From positions 744,001-808,000 of the forward strand of contig BSBN01001198.1 in assembly GCA_027924645.1 (NCBI GenBank): a stretch of 64,000 nt of DNA, written 5' to 3'. Source of the stretch: Cunninghamia lanceolata. Lineage: Eukaryota > Streptophyta > Pinopsida > Cupressales > Cupressaceae. The position numbers and the translations under genes are program-made. Below the pieces are notes generated by a model that did not search any database, had not been told where the DNA came from, and saw only the letters and a program-made list of their open reading frames with translations. Below are positions 35,207-46,444 of the stretch, one piece after another; positions within the stretch are counted from its first letter, which is position 1, and each line of letters begins with the position of its first letter.

Positions 35207-36000
35207 TAATTTCAAATTTCGTCACTTTTACTAAACCATAGTTTAGAGTGACTAAAAGTGAGTTAATCCAAGGGTTAGATAGTCCAAGTTGACCCTAGAC
35301 CCATGGGTAACCACCTAGGGTAACTTTTGGGACACTAAGGTTCACAAAAGGGTCATAAATCCACTTTGAATGGCCTCAAAAAAAAAAAACAAATACCAAG
35401 TGGTGTAAGTCAAATAAAATTTATACAACAGTTATTATTGATTAATTTAAACAAAGGGTACTAGGCCAAAAGATTAAAAATTAAATCAAGCACTTAAATC
35501 ACATTCAATTTCAAACGTGATCCTTATCCCTCTTGGGAATGGATCGGTTTCACAGGGGATAACATTGGTGTGAATTCTACCTCCAATTTTCCGTGGCTAG
35601 GGAATGTAAAACTTGCACATCTCGATCAAGTGTCAATCATATCATGAAAAATCATAGCCGAAGCAATTGGAATTAAATTCACGCAATCGAATACAACAAT
35701 AATCATCAATACATAATTCCAAATTAAACTACATTTTTCAATCCCATGTCAAATAGTCCACATCACATGAATAAATAGAATCTCATCACAAAACATCATC
35801 TAATATATCTCATATGTCAAATCACAAAATATCATCAAATCTGATCAAATCGAATCACATATGTCTAATCAATGTCCTATCATAATTAGGAGATAAAATC
35901 AAGTCTGCATAATGAAACTATAGTCACTAAAAGTTTGATAATGTCATCAACTAAAATGCATAATGATCAAAATAAGGAAAGTAAAATAATCGGCCTCACA
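35207..36000. other. Right part of element E, non-coding
   Basis: AT-rich with repeated short tracts such as atcacatatg and aaatcacaaaatatcatc; no ORF of note. Confidence 0.5.
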
Positions 36001-36733
36001 CTAGCATTCTTGAGGCAAAAAGGCATTACAACCCAACAGTATGTGCCCCATGGACAAATGAATGATGTTTTGTCTTGATCTTCCTTTGCTATTCTAAGTT
36101 GGTTATACCCTGAGAATCCATCTAGATCAAGGATAACATTTCATGTCCAGCTATGAGATCTACAATGTTGTCTATGCTTGGTAGTGGAAAGTCATCTTTA
36201 GGACATGCTTTATTAAGATCTTTGAAAGCTGTGCAACATCGAACTCGTCCATTAGGTTTTGCTACAAGTACCAAGTTTGAAACCCATTATGGATAATCGA
36301 TAGGATTTATGAACTTTGCTTCTAGCAGCTTCTGAATCTCTTCCTTAACCAATAGAGCTACTCGCGGATGCGTTTTGTGTAATTTTTGTTTGACAGGTTT
36401 TACATTAGGAGATACTACTAAATGATGTACCTCAAGTGATGGATCTAGACCTGGCATGTCAGCGTAAGTCCATGCAAAATTTATAGCTATTTTTATGAAA
36501 AATATTGTGAAGTCTCTTCTTTCTTGCTTTGATAGTGATGTTGCCAAAAAAGTGATCTTTGGATTATGCTCTATGCCCAAGTTCATATCTTGTGATTTTT
36601 TAACTAGCGTTGTTGATTTCTCATGATAGTCTGTGGTGACAAGAAGATCAAATCCCCCATCCTCAGGTGCCTCAGAGATGTTTTCACCTTCAAATACGTC
36701 CTTTAGTTTTACTTTTTCACTGTCAACAGGCAC
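36001..36733 (-). pseudogene. Element D reverse transcriptase, fingers
   Basis: From the right: KLHKTHPRVALLVKEEIQKL and FINPIDYP, then (after an in-frame stop) WVSNLVLVAKPNGRVRCC, DLNKACPKDDFPLPSIDN and, after a frameshift at about 36130, DGFSGYNQ and ICPWGTYCWVVMPFCLKNA. These are the nucleotide-binding and early palm blocks of Ty3/gypsy RT. The frame stops where element E begins. Confidence 0.9.
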
Positions 36734-36736
36734 CTT

Positions 36737-37500
36737 TCAGTTATCACCTAGTGACCTATTTTGTTTGATTTTGTTTATTTCACTTTTGCGACTGAAGGAT
36801 TTGATACTTCCACCAAAATATTCTAGTTTAGGTAGATCCATCATGAAGCCTGCTTTGTGATCACCCAATGGAATGCCTTGTCGTATGCCCATGAATTCTG
36901 CAATAGATTCATCATTCTCAAATGTATCCAATATCGGTGCCCCCTGTTGGTCCCAATCGACAAGGTCAGGATATACGAGTGAAAGGGTAATGGACGAATG
37001 GTTATGGCTAGAGGAAGTTGTGGAAATCATGAAGATGGAGGTTTCTTGAAAAAGGTTGGTAATATGAAGGGAGGAGTTCTTGATGGTATCCGAACTAGAA
37101 GTCTTTCCTATCGAGGAAGGTCCAGCATCCATATCGGAGATACACTTAATGTCTTTGGAATGCAGCACCTCCAGCTGATAACCAAGGCCTTGCTTATTAA
37201 ACTTCTTAGACACAACAATGGGTTCAATAGGTCCTTGTTCCTGTGATCCCAATCCACCATGTCCTTTGTAGCCCATGTTCTTTATGATGTGAAACCATTG
37301 TTATATCTCTCCACTTCAAGTTGGACTTGGTCGTTCTCATCAAAGAATATCCAAGAGTTGATATCATCAATGTCTTCATCATCCAGGAATCCACCTTTAA
37401 TGAATACTATGGGTGGGGCTTTTATGATAGCTACGAATGAAGATGGCTTGGATGTAGAAGATTGGCCATGAGATTTGGGAGACAAGGGAAGAGTTCCCAC
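36737..37500 (-). pseudogene. Element D protease-RT linker with a glycine-rich (G-patch-like) motif
   Basis: 37276-37200 reads MGYKGHGGLGSQEQGPIEPI then KFNKQGLGYQ, a repeated G-x-GLG pattern that resembles a G-patch RNA-binding motif. Acidic sequence (GGFLDDEDIDDINSW) lies upstream at 37390-37340. Such a linker occurs between protease and RT in Tat elements. Element F keeps the same motif at about 59900-60000. Confidence 0.7.
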
Positions 37501-37512
37501 ACAACAAGATTC

Positions 37513-38283
37513 TTACAATGTGCACTCACTAGGGCCATGTTCAGTGTACTTGATACAGAGATTGGAAGCAACTTTGCTAGATGATGGCTTGAGTAGGACG
37601 GATGGATCTACATATGATGAAGATGGGTATGCTTTGGTGTTGATAGGAATGTGGTTAGGACTTTGGTATTTAGCTTGAAAGGTATGACAAAATTCAAATG
37701 GATTGGGATTAGCATGGATAGTAATCTCAACATCGTTATGTGAAAATTTAAGACATTGATGGTATGTAGAAGGAAATACTTTGAGGGCATGGATCCATGG
37801 ATGGCCAAGGATGATGTTATAAGGAAGCTCAATATCAAGGAATTGACAACGGGTGTTAGTAGTGACCGGTCCAACTTGGATAGGCAAGTGAATATTCCCT
37901 TCAGTATCTCTCTCAGCATCATCATATGCTCTGATAGTAATGACCTTGGAAGTGTCAATATCTTTCTCAGAATATCCCAATTGTTTTATTAATTTCAAGG
38001 AACATATATTAAGACCAGCTCCACCATCCACTAAGATTCATTTGATACGGTATTGTTTGACAAACATTTCTATATGGAGGGCTTCATTGTGTGAAGGATG
38101 AATGGAGGGATGAAGATCTTTGTTAGAAAAGGTTAGATGACAAGGGGCTGCAATGCTAGCGACCATAGATTGGAATTGCGTGGTATCGATATCGTTGGGC
38201 ATCAAAGATTCTTGTAAAGCTTTGTCAAGGATAGCTTTGTGGGCAGGGGATATGTGAAGCAACTCAAGAATGGAAATATGCAC
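37513..38283 (-). pseudogene. Element D protease region
   Basis: After a stop at 38037 the frame starts VDGGAGLNICSLKLIKQLG, where DGG replaces the usual D-T/S-G of retropepsins, as is common in Tat elements. LPYNIILGHPWIHALK closes the fold. The upstream frame (38283-38038) carries LHISPAHKAILDKALQE, the usual sequence ahead of this domain. Confidence 0.8.
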
Positions 38284-38381
38284 AGGTGTTTTGCCAAGGT
38301 GATCAAGGATATTATAGCTAGAGGATGGTCGAGGAGGATGGACAGGTGCTCCTTGAATGGTAACATGACCTCTTCAAGTAG

Positions 38382-39743
38382 TTACAACGCAGTCGGGTGC
38401 TTTGCCTTGGATGGTAATGGTAGAAATGCGAGCATGGTCAATGCGGCCAATAGTGGATGATTCATAGTTGTATTGAATGGCATTCCCAGCATGAGGGTTA
38501 CTTGGTTTGTCATGCTTGATGGAAGTGAATTCTTGAAAGCATCTAGATCATAGTTAGATGTCAGTAGTTGTGTAGGTTGCAATGTTGGAGGTGTGATTTT
38601 AATTAAACCTTGATCTATGAAATCTTGAATAGCATGCTTTAAGCACATAGAACCGTTTATTTTGTGTCCCTTAACTCTATGGTAATCACAATACCCATTC
38701 TCTTTGTACCAAGGAGCTTTGAAGAGTGGTTCACCATTGGGTGGTGCATCCGGTAACATGATATCTCCCTCTTGGAGAAGCTTTTGAAAGACAACTTCCA
38801 TAGGTTCCACTAATGGTGTGAATTGTCGGCGGGGATTTGAAGTTTGTCGTTGTCGAGTTCGTTGAAAAGGTTGAGTTGTTGTAGAGGCATCTTGGATGTT
38901 GATAGGAGCTTTTATTGTTTGGATGTTCTTTGTGTCTACAATGCTGTCATTGAGCACATTCTTGTTGTTGTTCCAAAAGCGAGACTTATTGTTGGAATTT
39001 TGAGAATAGTCTTTGTTATCACAAAAAATCTTGATAGTGCCTTTAGCAATTAAAGCGTGTTCAATGATGGTTCCTTTGGAAACAAGTTCATCAAAGGTGC
39101 TAGCACTTTGTAATTGTAGTTGGAATGATAGCTCGGGATGAAGATTTTGAACAAAGATATCGAGATGTTGTTTCTCAGGTATTTCCCATGATAGTTTGCT
39201 AGCCATATTACGCCATCGTTAAGTAAATGAAGAGAAAGCTTCACCATTGCGTTGTTTGTTGTTGACAAGGTCATTCATGTTCACTTCATGTTCAATGTTA
39301 AAAGCGAAGTGTGATCAAAATTTATTTTCTAATTATGCAAAATATTTAATGTCTGGAGGTAAATGAGAGAACCATTCAAGAGCTTGTCCCGCTAAGCTTC
39401 GGGGAAATAGTCTCAGAGGATATGTATCGTCTTGAACAACATCAAGACATGCCACAAAGAATGCTTTAAGATGGTCTTTCAGATTTCCTTTTCCTTTGTA
39501 TTTGTCAAACTGTGGAATTTCAAAGTGTGGCGGAAAAGGTGTCATATGAAGTGACTTGTCAAACGGATAAGCACATATGTCTTCTAAGGAAAATGCCTTC
39601 TTGTTTTGTCCTACTGCTTTACTAATCATTTGTTGAACATCCGTTGGAGATAATTGTTGTTGTTGCAAAGGGGGTGGTTGGTTGGGAGGTGAGGTGTAAT
39701 ATGAGGTATATTGAGGTTGTTGTTGTGGGATATATGAAGCCAT
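38382..39743 (-). pseudogene. Element D gag, capsid and zinc finger
   Basis: 39743-39333: a Gln/Pro/Tyr-rich start, then FPPHFEIPQFDKYKGKGN, DHLKAFFVAC and LAGQALEWFSHLPP, the Gag capsid domain. A stop at 39333 and another near 39222 interrupt it. IPEKQHLDIFVQNLHPELS follows. At 38710-38640 the zinc-binding motif CDYHRVKGHKINGSMC resembles the Tat CxxH...GH...C finger. Confidence 0.88.
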
Positions 39744-40149
39744 GACCGTTTGCTGAGGTTGCTTACAGTATATGCCAAAGGATTAGTATGCGGCACATAT
39801 GTGTTTGAGGATTTCTATCCTTGAGACACAAGCGGTGGTTGGGTATATTGCGATGAAGTAGCACCAAGGTTTTACATCACATGGGAAGTAGAAGATGGAT
39901 TGGCGTTGGTCAATGGTTGTGAATTCGGAGTTGGATTTGTGATATGGTAAGTGATGGAAGGATTGGTGGATGCGAACGAAGGATGGACATTTGGGTTTGT
40001 GTTTTGAACAACATGGGGATTGGTATATGTCATATGTTAGGTGACGATGGGCAAACCTTGAGTTATGTAAGATGGCGGAATTGATGTAAGCTGATCAACA
40101 TAAGAGACTATAGCATTAGGATTAGCTTGTGAGACAATAGGCGGGTCAC

Positions 40150-41213
40150 TCATGTCAATGAGACTAACATTGGGATTGTATGAGTGGAAACCATATTAGC
40201 AGTGGTAGGAATATGGGATGTGGTGTCCACATGTGATGCAATGGGGATAGCGGATTGCGATGGTTGTGAAGCTTGGATCATTTGTGCTGTTTGGATAGCT
40301 TGGGAAGCTTGCAAAGTATGGAATATGGGGATAGCTTGTGATGTTTGAGGAATTTGCACTTGGGCAACATGGACAGCTTGTGTTACTTGAGGCACAGATA
40401 CGGTCATGGTAGGAGAAGGAGTATGTTGGGAAACATGGAAAGGTGGAATGTTTAGATTTTGTGAAAGGAAAGGGAGTACATTGGTTGGAGTTATCAAAGG
40501 TTCTAAAGTGTACTCCGAGCGTGGTGGGTCAAATGAAGTAACAATAGGCAATGAAAGAGATGGGTTGGAAGATGGAGTTGGTAATATGGTATGGGATGGT
40601 GTGACTATAGTGGATGGTCTCTTTGCAACAACAACGGGAGTGCTTGGATCATGTTCTCGAGTAGCGGATATGTCAAAGTCTCTTGGTAGTTTGGCTCCCA
40701 TGTGGGCAAGTTGCAAGAAGTAGCGATTAGGATCAGATAAAACAAGCTTCTCAACTTGGTCCCATACATGTGTGTCTTGATAGTCAGATAAATCCTCTTG
40801 GGAATGTTCTTTGTAACTCGCTATGAAAGGGTGTGATTGCACTTGATGAGATGACTCTCCAATGGTGTACCCATGGGGCACAAACATGTGAGAAGGCATG
40901 CTGGTTGTAAATTGAGTTGCATCTCTAAGAGGTGTTGATCGTGATTGCTGCATTATGGCTTCCATCTCAGCTCACAATTTTGCTTCCATTTCAGCTCTAT
41001 ATTAGCTCCTAGTTTGAGGCATGATGGTTGATGTTGAAAATTGAACTTTAGCTTGTCGAGGTTTTGAAACCCAAAAAGATGATGGTTTGCTGATTGTTTG
41101 GTTGTTGGTTGCTGTGGTAGTTTGTTGGTTGCTTTGTTGTTGTTGGGTTTCTTGGTTACTAGTTGTTGGTTGGTAGTTGTTGGTTGACCTTCCCTAGAGA
41201 ATAGCTCACACAC
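40150..41213 (-). pseudogene. Element D N-terminal gag extension
   Basis: 41213-40953 and 40965-40150 are open frames upstream of the capsid. The second begins with PSHMFVPHGYTIGESS and has a Ser/Thr/Pro-rich middle followed by an Ala-Gln repeat (VTQAVHVAQVQ, ASQAIQTAQMIQASQ). This long low-complexity leader to Gag has no known domain. Coding sequence from 40149 to 39744 is broken. Confidence 0.55.
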
Positions 41214-43260
41214 TTAAGGGAAAAGTTGTCTGCTAAAGTTGCCATTTTGTTGATGTTGCTAAGGCTAAAGCCAAAAGATGATGTTTTGCTGATTTGCTTG
41301 GGTTAATTGTTTGATATTTGGTTTGCTGGTTTGGGATCTCAAAAGGATGGAAAGTTCACAAAGTCCAATTGTTTGGTATGCTCAAAGCAGGAGAAAAAGT
41401 CTAGGTATCTGCAAATGATCAGAGACAGGTCTGAAAGCTAATGTTGAAGCTAGGCAAGTTGGAAATGTAGTTGATTCAGCTGAGTCACAAAGATTTGCTG
41501 ATAATTAACCACAGACAACAGGTAATAGCTCAAAGGTGACTCAAAAAAGGCCAAAAGCGGCTGGTAATAGATTAAATGTGATTTGGTTTTGGTTTAGGTA
41601 ATAAGCTATAGTATTAACTAGAGGTGAGCCAATTTACTATAGGCGATCAGTGTTAACTCAGAAGTAATTTACTGTTGATCAAAGGCAATTCAGTTTAGGC
41701 TAGAGGTGATTAGGTGTTGTTCAAAGGTGATTCAGTTCATGCAAAAGGCGATTATCTATTGGTTAAAAGTGATTTGATTAGCTGTATGCAGGCAGATAAA
41801 TCTCAAAGGTGACTGTGTCAATCACAAAATATGTCTAAATTGTGCTTTTGACAATAAAACAGTAATTTCAGTCATTCACACTCACCATAATCACAAACTT
41901 TTACAACCTAGGCTAGGAAAGGACTATATTTGTTGAGTTCCCTGGCCGTGCTTATTCAAAGCGGATAGCTTCAGGATCTTGGTAGCATCGGCTCCCCTCC
42001 AAGACACACACTTCTTACACATACCAAGATCCAGGTTTCCCAAGGCTTGTCTCCCTACCAAACCTTAGGATTGTCCTTGTTATCTCTACTAAGAACCACG
42101 TGAATCAGGGCGGCTTCAAAGGTCCCACCTTTTGCATCAACAAATATAAGGTTTTTGGCTACTACACAAAGTTGCTAATGAGGGCATCCGTTCAGGTGGC
42201 TCTACATGTGGTAGCACTACTCTCCGTTATGGAGTCTCCTAGCCTTCAAGGGCTATGCCTTGGAGGGTTTTGGGGGAGGTTGGTTGTCGGTATAACACAA
42301 CAACACCTGTTGTTTTTGGCTTTCGACACAAACACTTTTCTTATATAGCGGTTCGGAAGGACTTGGCTTTAGCCTGTTACCGCTTGGGTCGTACCCCTTC
42401 TCACACCGGGAAGGCAGGCCCTCTAAAGATAATAACAAGTTCTCATACACCCAAGATCCATTTGATAGGAAAGGGGAGAGGATACTTTTGCTATTAAATT
42501 TGGTTTACAAACATGCACATTCAAGCAATCAAAAAAGATAAATCAAGCACGGAGCAAGCAATGATTCTTTTTAAACACCAAGCCCAAATGTTCCTAAATT
42601 AGTGAAAAACCACAAGTCTTGGACTGATCGGAGCTACAATAGATATGTTAGTAGTTTGATAACCTCCTCTTCTTGGACAATTGATAAGATGCTACACAAA
42701 TTCCCAATTAGTAGCCAAGAAAACCAAACTGCAAATGATAAAGACTGGAAGTGACACATTTACCAGAGGCAATCAACTGTTGATCAGGAGCGATCTATAT
42801 TCTGCCACAGGTGAAATGTTATAGGTCAAAAGTGATGCTCGTAAGCCCATATGTGAAATGATAAAGCTTATAAGCGATGCAAAAAAGCAACAGGCGACTG
42901 ATTACGGGTCATAAGCGACTCAGATCTGCAAAAAAAATAGAATATAACAAAAACCCTAGTTTTGCAGAAAGCGATCCAGATAGCTAAAAGCGATCATTGT
43001 TAGGTTAAAAGTGATTCAAATAAAGGCATAAGCGACCATTGTTAGCTTATAAGCGATGCAATAAAAAACACTAAGTGACTACTGTTCGCTCAGAAGCGAT
43101 CTGGAAGATGCTGTAAGCAGCTAGTTTCAGCTTAAAAGTGATGCGTTTGTTCAGGCAGCGACTGGTTTTCACTCAGAAGCGACTGAAACTTGCCGTAAGT
43201 GCTTGGAAAATCTAATCTTCACAAAAAACAACTTCAAATAGCAAAGTTAATGAAGGACAT
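41214..43260. other. Long leader of element D with degenerate repeats
   Basis: About 2 kb between the 5' LTR and gag. 41500-41830 and 42750-43200 are built of short degenerate units ending in GTGATT, GCGATC or GCGACT, spaced 20-35 bases (for example ataagcgatgc, taaaagcgatc, cagaagcgac). 41880-42480 is more GC-rich and may form structure. No ORF has a recognisable domain. Confidence 0.6.
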
Positions 43261-43283
43261 GGGTCCCACCGGGCGTGCCAAAA
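43261..43283 (-). promoter_or_regulatory. Primer-binding-type motif of element D
   Basis: Plus strand gggtcccaccgggcgtgcc then aaaa, directly before the 5' LTR. On the minus strand TGGCACGCCCGGTGGGAC would pair with a tRNA ending GTCCCACCGGGCGTGCCA. I cannot name the tRNA. Confidence 0.7.
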
Positions 43284-44127
43284 TGTGATAGGTAAAAATC
43301 AGGTTGATAAGATCAAGCATAGCCATGAAAATCTAACCCTACCATCATCAAGGAATCTAATCCAAATGAAATCAAAAGCATGCAATTCAAGAACAATATC
43401 ACCTGGATTGTATGATTCCTTGTTTATGATGTGGATTGCTTCTTCAACAATGAATAATTATGAAAATCAAAGCTGCCATGATGGATGGGTGATAATGATA
43501 AAATGCTAAATGGATGCTAAAATGCTCAATATGGTTAGGATGATAATGTAGATGCTTTATGAATGTTGGATCGATGTAGTATGGAATGAGAGGGTGTTTA
43601 TATAGACCTCAACCAAAATCAATCAACGGTAGAGATTTGGTGGCTATGTGAACGACTAATATTAAATGGTAATCATAGGTGAATGTGTAGATGACAAGTG
43701 GAGGGAAGATAAGGCTTATGTGTGACCGTGTACATAAAAAGTACTACATGTGAAAGATATTAAATAAAAGATGTAGTACCACTTATCTTTTTTAAATGAA
43801 ACAGGTACACATGTCAGCTTGTGAAGATAAACGATAAGAAAAATTAATTGGATATTGGGTTTATGATGGAATTTTAATTAAATAAATAAGATTTATTTAA
43901 ATAAAATAGATAGAAATAAGATAATTAAATAATTAAACATTATTTAATTATAGCTTAGAGAAAATAGAAGAAATAGATAATGAATTAATTAAATAAATAT
44001 AAATTTATTTAATTAATAGAAGAAATAAGTGATATAGAAATTGCTCAAGTGTGTTAGACAAATGCAGATGATGAATAATGTGATATTTGAATGCTAATGA
44101 TAAATAGGTCAATTTTGGGTGTCTACA
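43284..44127 (-). repeat. 5' LTR of element D
   Basis: Direct repeat of 25522-26390, starting TGTGATAGG and ending GGTGTCTACA before CTGAG (44128-44132). Confidence 0.95.
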
Positions 44128-44132
44128 CTGAG

Positions 44133-45640
44133 AAGACACAACACCAAGACACCTTATGAGCTATGGAATGGAAGACCAACATTAGTCAATTATTTCAGTG
44201 TTTGGAAGCAAATGTTACATCAAAAGAGATGAAGAAGGTCTGGGAAAATTTGACTCAAGAGTAGATGAAGGTATTTTCCTTAGATACTCAACTACCAACA
44301 AAGCCTACAAGTGCTACAATAAAAGACTAAGGAAGATAGTTGAAAGTGCAAATTTTAGAGTGGATGAAGAGTCACATAAAATCATAGATGAGCAAGGAGA
44401 CTATTGGTTAGATGAAACTGCCCGCACAAAAGAAGAAGTTGAAGAAAAGGAATAATCTCAAGAGAGGACTACCAAGACTCCTACCAAGTATGTTCAGAAG
44501 AACCATTCAGAAGATCAGATTATTGGAGACAAGAATGAAGGAGTACAGACAAGAAGAAGACTTGCAAGAACAAATGAATAGGTAAGCTTTTCTTTACTAT
44601 CAAGAGTAGAACCTAAAATTTTTGATGAGGCTAGCAAGGATGAAGGATGGGTACAAGCTATGGAAGAGGAACTTAATTAGATAAAAAAGAATCTAACTTG
44701 GGAGTTGGTGCCAAAACTAGTAGACAAGAATGTGATAGGTACAAAATGGGTATTCAAGAACAAATTGAATGAAGATGGAGAAGTTGTCAGGAACAAGGCA
44801 AGATTGGTTTGCAAAGGTTATTCACAAGTTGAAGGTGTTGACTATGAGGAGACATTTGCTCTACTGGATAGAATGGAAGCAATCAAAATGATCCTTGCAT
44901 TTGCAGTACATAAGGGATTCAAGGTATATTAGATGGATGTCAAATCTGCCTTTCTAAATGGTGACTTAGAAGAAGAGGTCGACACAGAGCATCCTGATAG
45001 ATTTTAGTTTTCAAAAGATTCAAACATGGTATGCATACTTAAGAAGGCTTTGTATGGTCTCAAACAAGCCCCTAGGGCTTGGTATGCAAGGTTGGATAAG
45101 TAATTACTCCAACAGGGTTTCATGAAAGGTGCCATAGATAGTAATTTTTACATCAAAATTGAAGGTGAACAAATTCTAATTATGTTGTGTATGTTGATGA
45201 TATAATCTTTTGTGGCTATGATGAGATGTGTAAGAAGTTTGCAAGAGAGATGCAAAAAGAATTTGAAATGTCTATGTTAGGCAAGCTATCATTCTTTCTT
45301 AGACTCCAAATTACTCAATCAGATGATGGCATCTTTATATCTCAAGCAAAGTATGTCAAGGAAATGTTGAAGAAGTTTGGGATGGAAGATTGCAAATTGG
45401 TGAGTACTCCTATGGTAATTGGTTTCCATTTGAGTAAAGATGATGCGTCACCTGAAGTTGATCAGAATATGCATAGGTCTATGATTAGGGGCCTACTATA
45501 CCTAACAACTTCAAGGCCTGACATAATGCAAGTTGTGTGTTTTCTTGCAAGGTTTCAAGCAGATCCTAAAGAAACACATGTGAAGGAAGTCAAGAGAATT
45601 TTTAGATATTTGAAGAGCACTCCAGAACATGGGTTATAGT
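44133..45640 (+). pseudogene. Element C integrase C-terminus and reverse transcriptase
   Basis: VFGSKCYIKRDEEGLGKFD and GIFLRYSTTNKAYKCYNKR (44195-44350) end the integrase. The RT starts near 44640 with WVQAMEEELN, then NVIGTKWVFKNKLNEDG, ARLVCKGYSQVEGVDYEETF, a stop, [35 protein letters not shown], the active site YVDDI (45190-45204), LGKLSFFLRLQI and LYLTTSRPDIM. Several stops and a frameshift near 45180 break it. Confidence 0.93.
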
Positions 45641-45644
45641 ATCA

Positions 45645-46116
45645 AAAAGGTGATGAATTTTCCCTAAGTGCTTATACTGATGTAGATTGGGCTGGCAGTG
45701 TTGATGATAGAAGAAGTACCAGTAGAGGAGTTTTCTTTCTGGGAGACAGGTTGGTCTCATGGATTAGCAAGAAGCAGGACCCAGTGTCCTTATCAACAAT
45801 AGAGGCATATTATATAGCTACAGCAAACTGTTGCACTCAAGTGTTGTGGATAAAGCAAACTTTGAATGATATCAAGGTAATATATGATGAGCCTATTCCT
45901 ATTCTTTGTGATAATACAAGTGCCATCAATATTTCAAAGAATCTAGTGATACATTTTAGAACCAAGCACATATCTATCAGGTATCACTTTTTGAGAGAGA
46001 AGGTTGTAAATCAAGAAGTCAGAGTGGAGTACGTGCCTACAAAGGATCAAGTTGTAGACATCTTCACAAAGGAACTTTCTACTTGGATAATTTTGAGTAT
46101 CTCAGACAAAAGTTAG
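45645..46116 (+). pseudogene. Element C RNase H
   Basis: AYTDVDWAGSVDDRRSTSRG (catalytic Asp), SKKQDPVSLSTIEAYYIATA (Glu in STIEAEY-like context) and LCDNTSAINISKN (Asp), then RTKHISIRYHFLREKV and EYVPTKDQVVDIFTKEL. This is the standard C-terminal copia RNase H, and its acidic residues are present. The frame enters from a stop at 45639. Confidence 0.93.
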
Positions 46117-46444
46117 TGGTTGTTGCCCCTCCTTCTAACTAGATGCATAGATGGTGCATCTATCTAGGGGGGGCAATTCAATATATATCTTTTTATTTGG
46201 ATTGATGGAGGCTACCTCTCAGGGGGAGCAGGTAGGCAAGAGGTTGTGAAGGATGACAAGGAGTGATCAGTTAGGGGGAGCTGACAGATGAGGAGCAGTA
46301 AAATAAGATCAAGAAGAATGCAGATAGGGGGAGCTAAAGGAATATCAGTTCATAGAGAGATCAATAGCCCTTTGTCCTTGATGTCAAAGGAGGAGAAATT
46401 TGCATATCAGGTTAAGTATTGCCTTCAATGCCAAAGGGGGAGAT
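46117..46444 (+). promoter_or_regulatory. 3' non-coding region of element C with five polypurine-tract-like runs
   Basis: G-rich runs lie at 46166, 46221, 46273, 46326 and 46435; four of them read aGGGGGAG. The last one (ccaaagggggagat) abuts the 3' LTR and is the functional-position polypurine tract. A small hairpin agatgca/tgcatct lies at 46141-46161. Confidence 0.75.

Larger units (their letters stand above)
31278..36000. mobile_element. Element E: 4.7 kb non-coding insertion with TG...CA ends
   Basis: It interrupts the reverse transcriptase of D between the LKNA and RAMTVIF motifs. It starts TGTCATGCCC, ends GGCCTCACA and is flanked by a near-perfect 5-base duplication, the signature of an LTR retrotransposon insertion. 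No internal LTR pair, primer-binding site or pol motif is visible. The simplest reading is a solo LTR of a family with very long LTRs; a degraded LARD is the alternative. It carries hairpins at its left end, microsatellites at 32561-33258, an inverted repeat at 32943-33006 and a palindrome cluster at 34817-35206. Confidence 0.65.
25522..44127 (-). mobile_element. Element D: Ty3/gypsy Tat-type retrotransposon with dual RNase H
   Basis: Direct LTRs (25522-26390 and 43284-44127) start TGTGATAGG and end GGTGTCTACA, with a perfect CTGAG duplication. From the right the internal order is long leader, gag with extended N-terminus, zinc finger, protease, glycine-rich linker, reverse transcriptase, RNase H, a second RNase H, integrase and a 2.2 kb 3' non-coding region. 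A second RNase H between pol and integrase and no chromodomain is the hallmark of the plant Tat lineage. Element E (31278-36000) splits the reverse transcriptase. Without E the element is about 13.9 kb. Confidence 0.93.

Noticed and set aside
31278..36000. Terminal inverted repeats for E (TGTCATGCCC versus TGTGAGGCCG)
   Set aside because: Similarity is limited to a few bases and fits shared TGT...ACA ends; too weak for a DNA transposon.
35990..36006. CACTA transposon end (CACTAG at the right border of E)
   Set aside because: The left end lacks the matching TAGTG/CACTA form and the duplication is about 5 bases, not 3.
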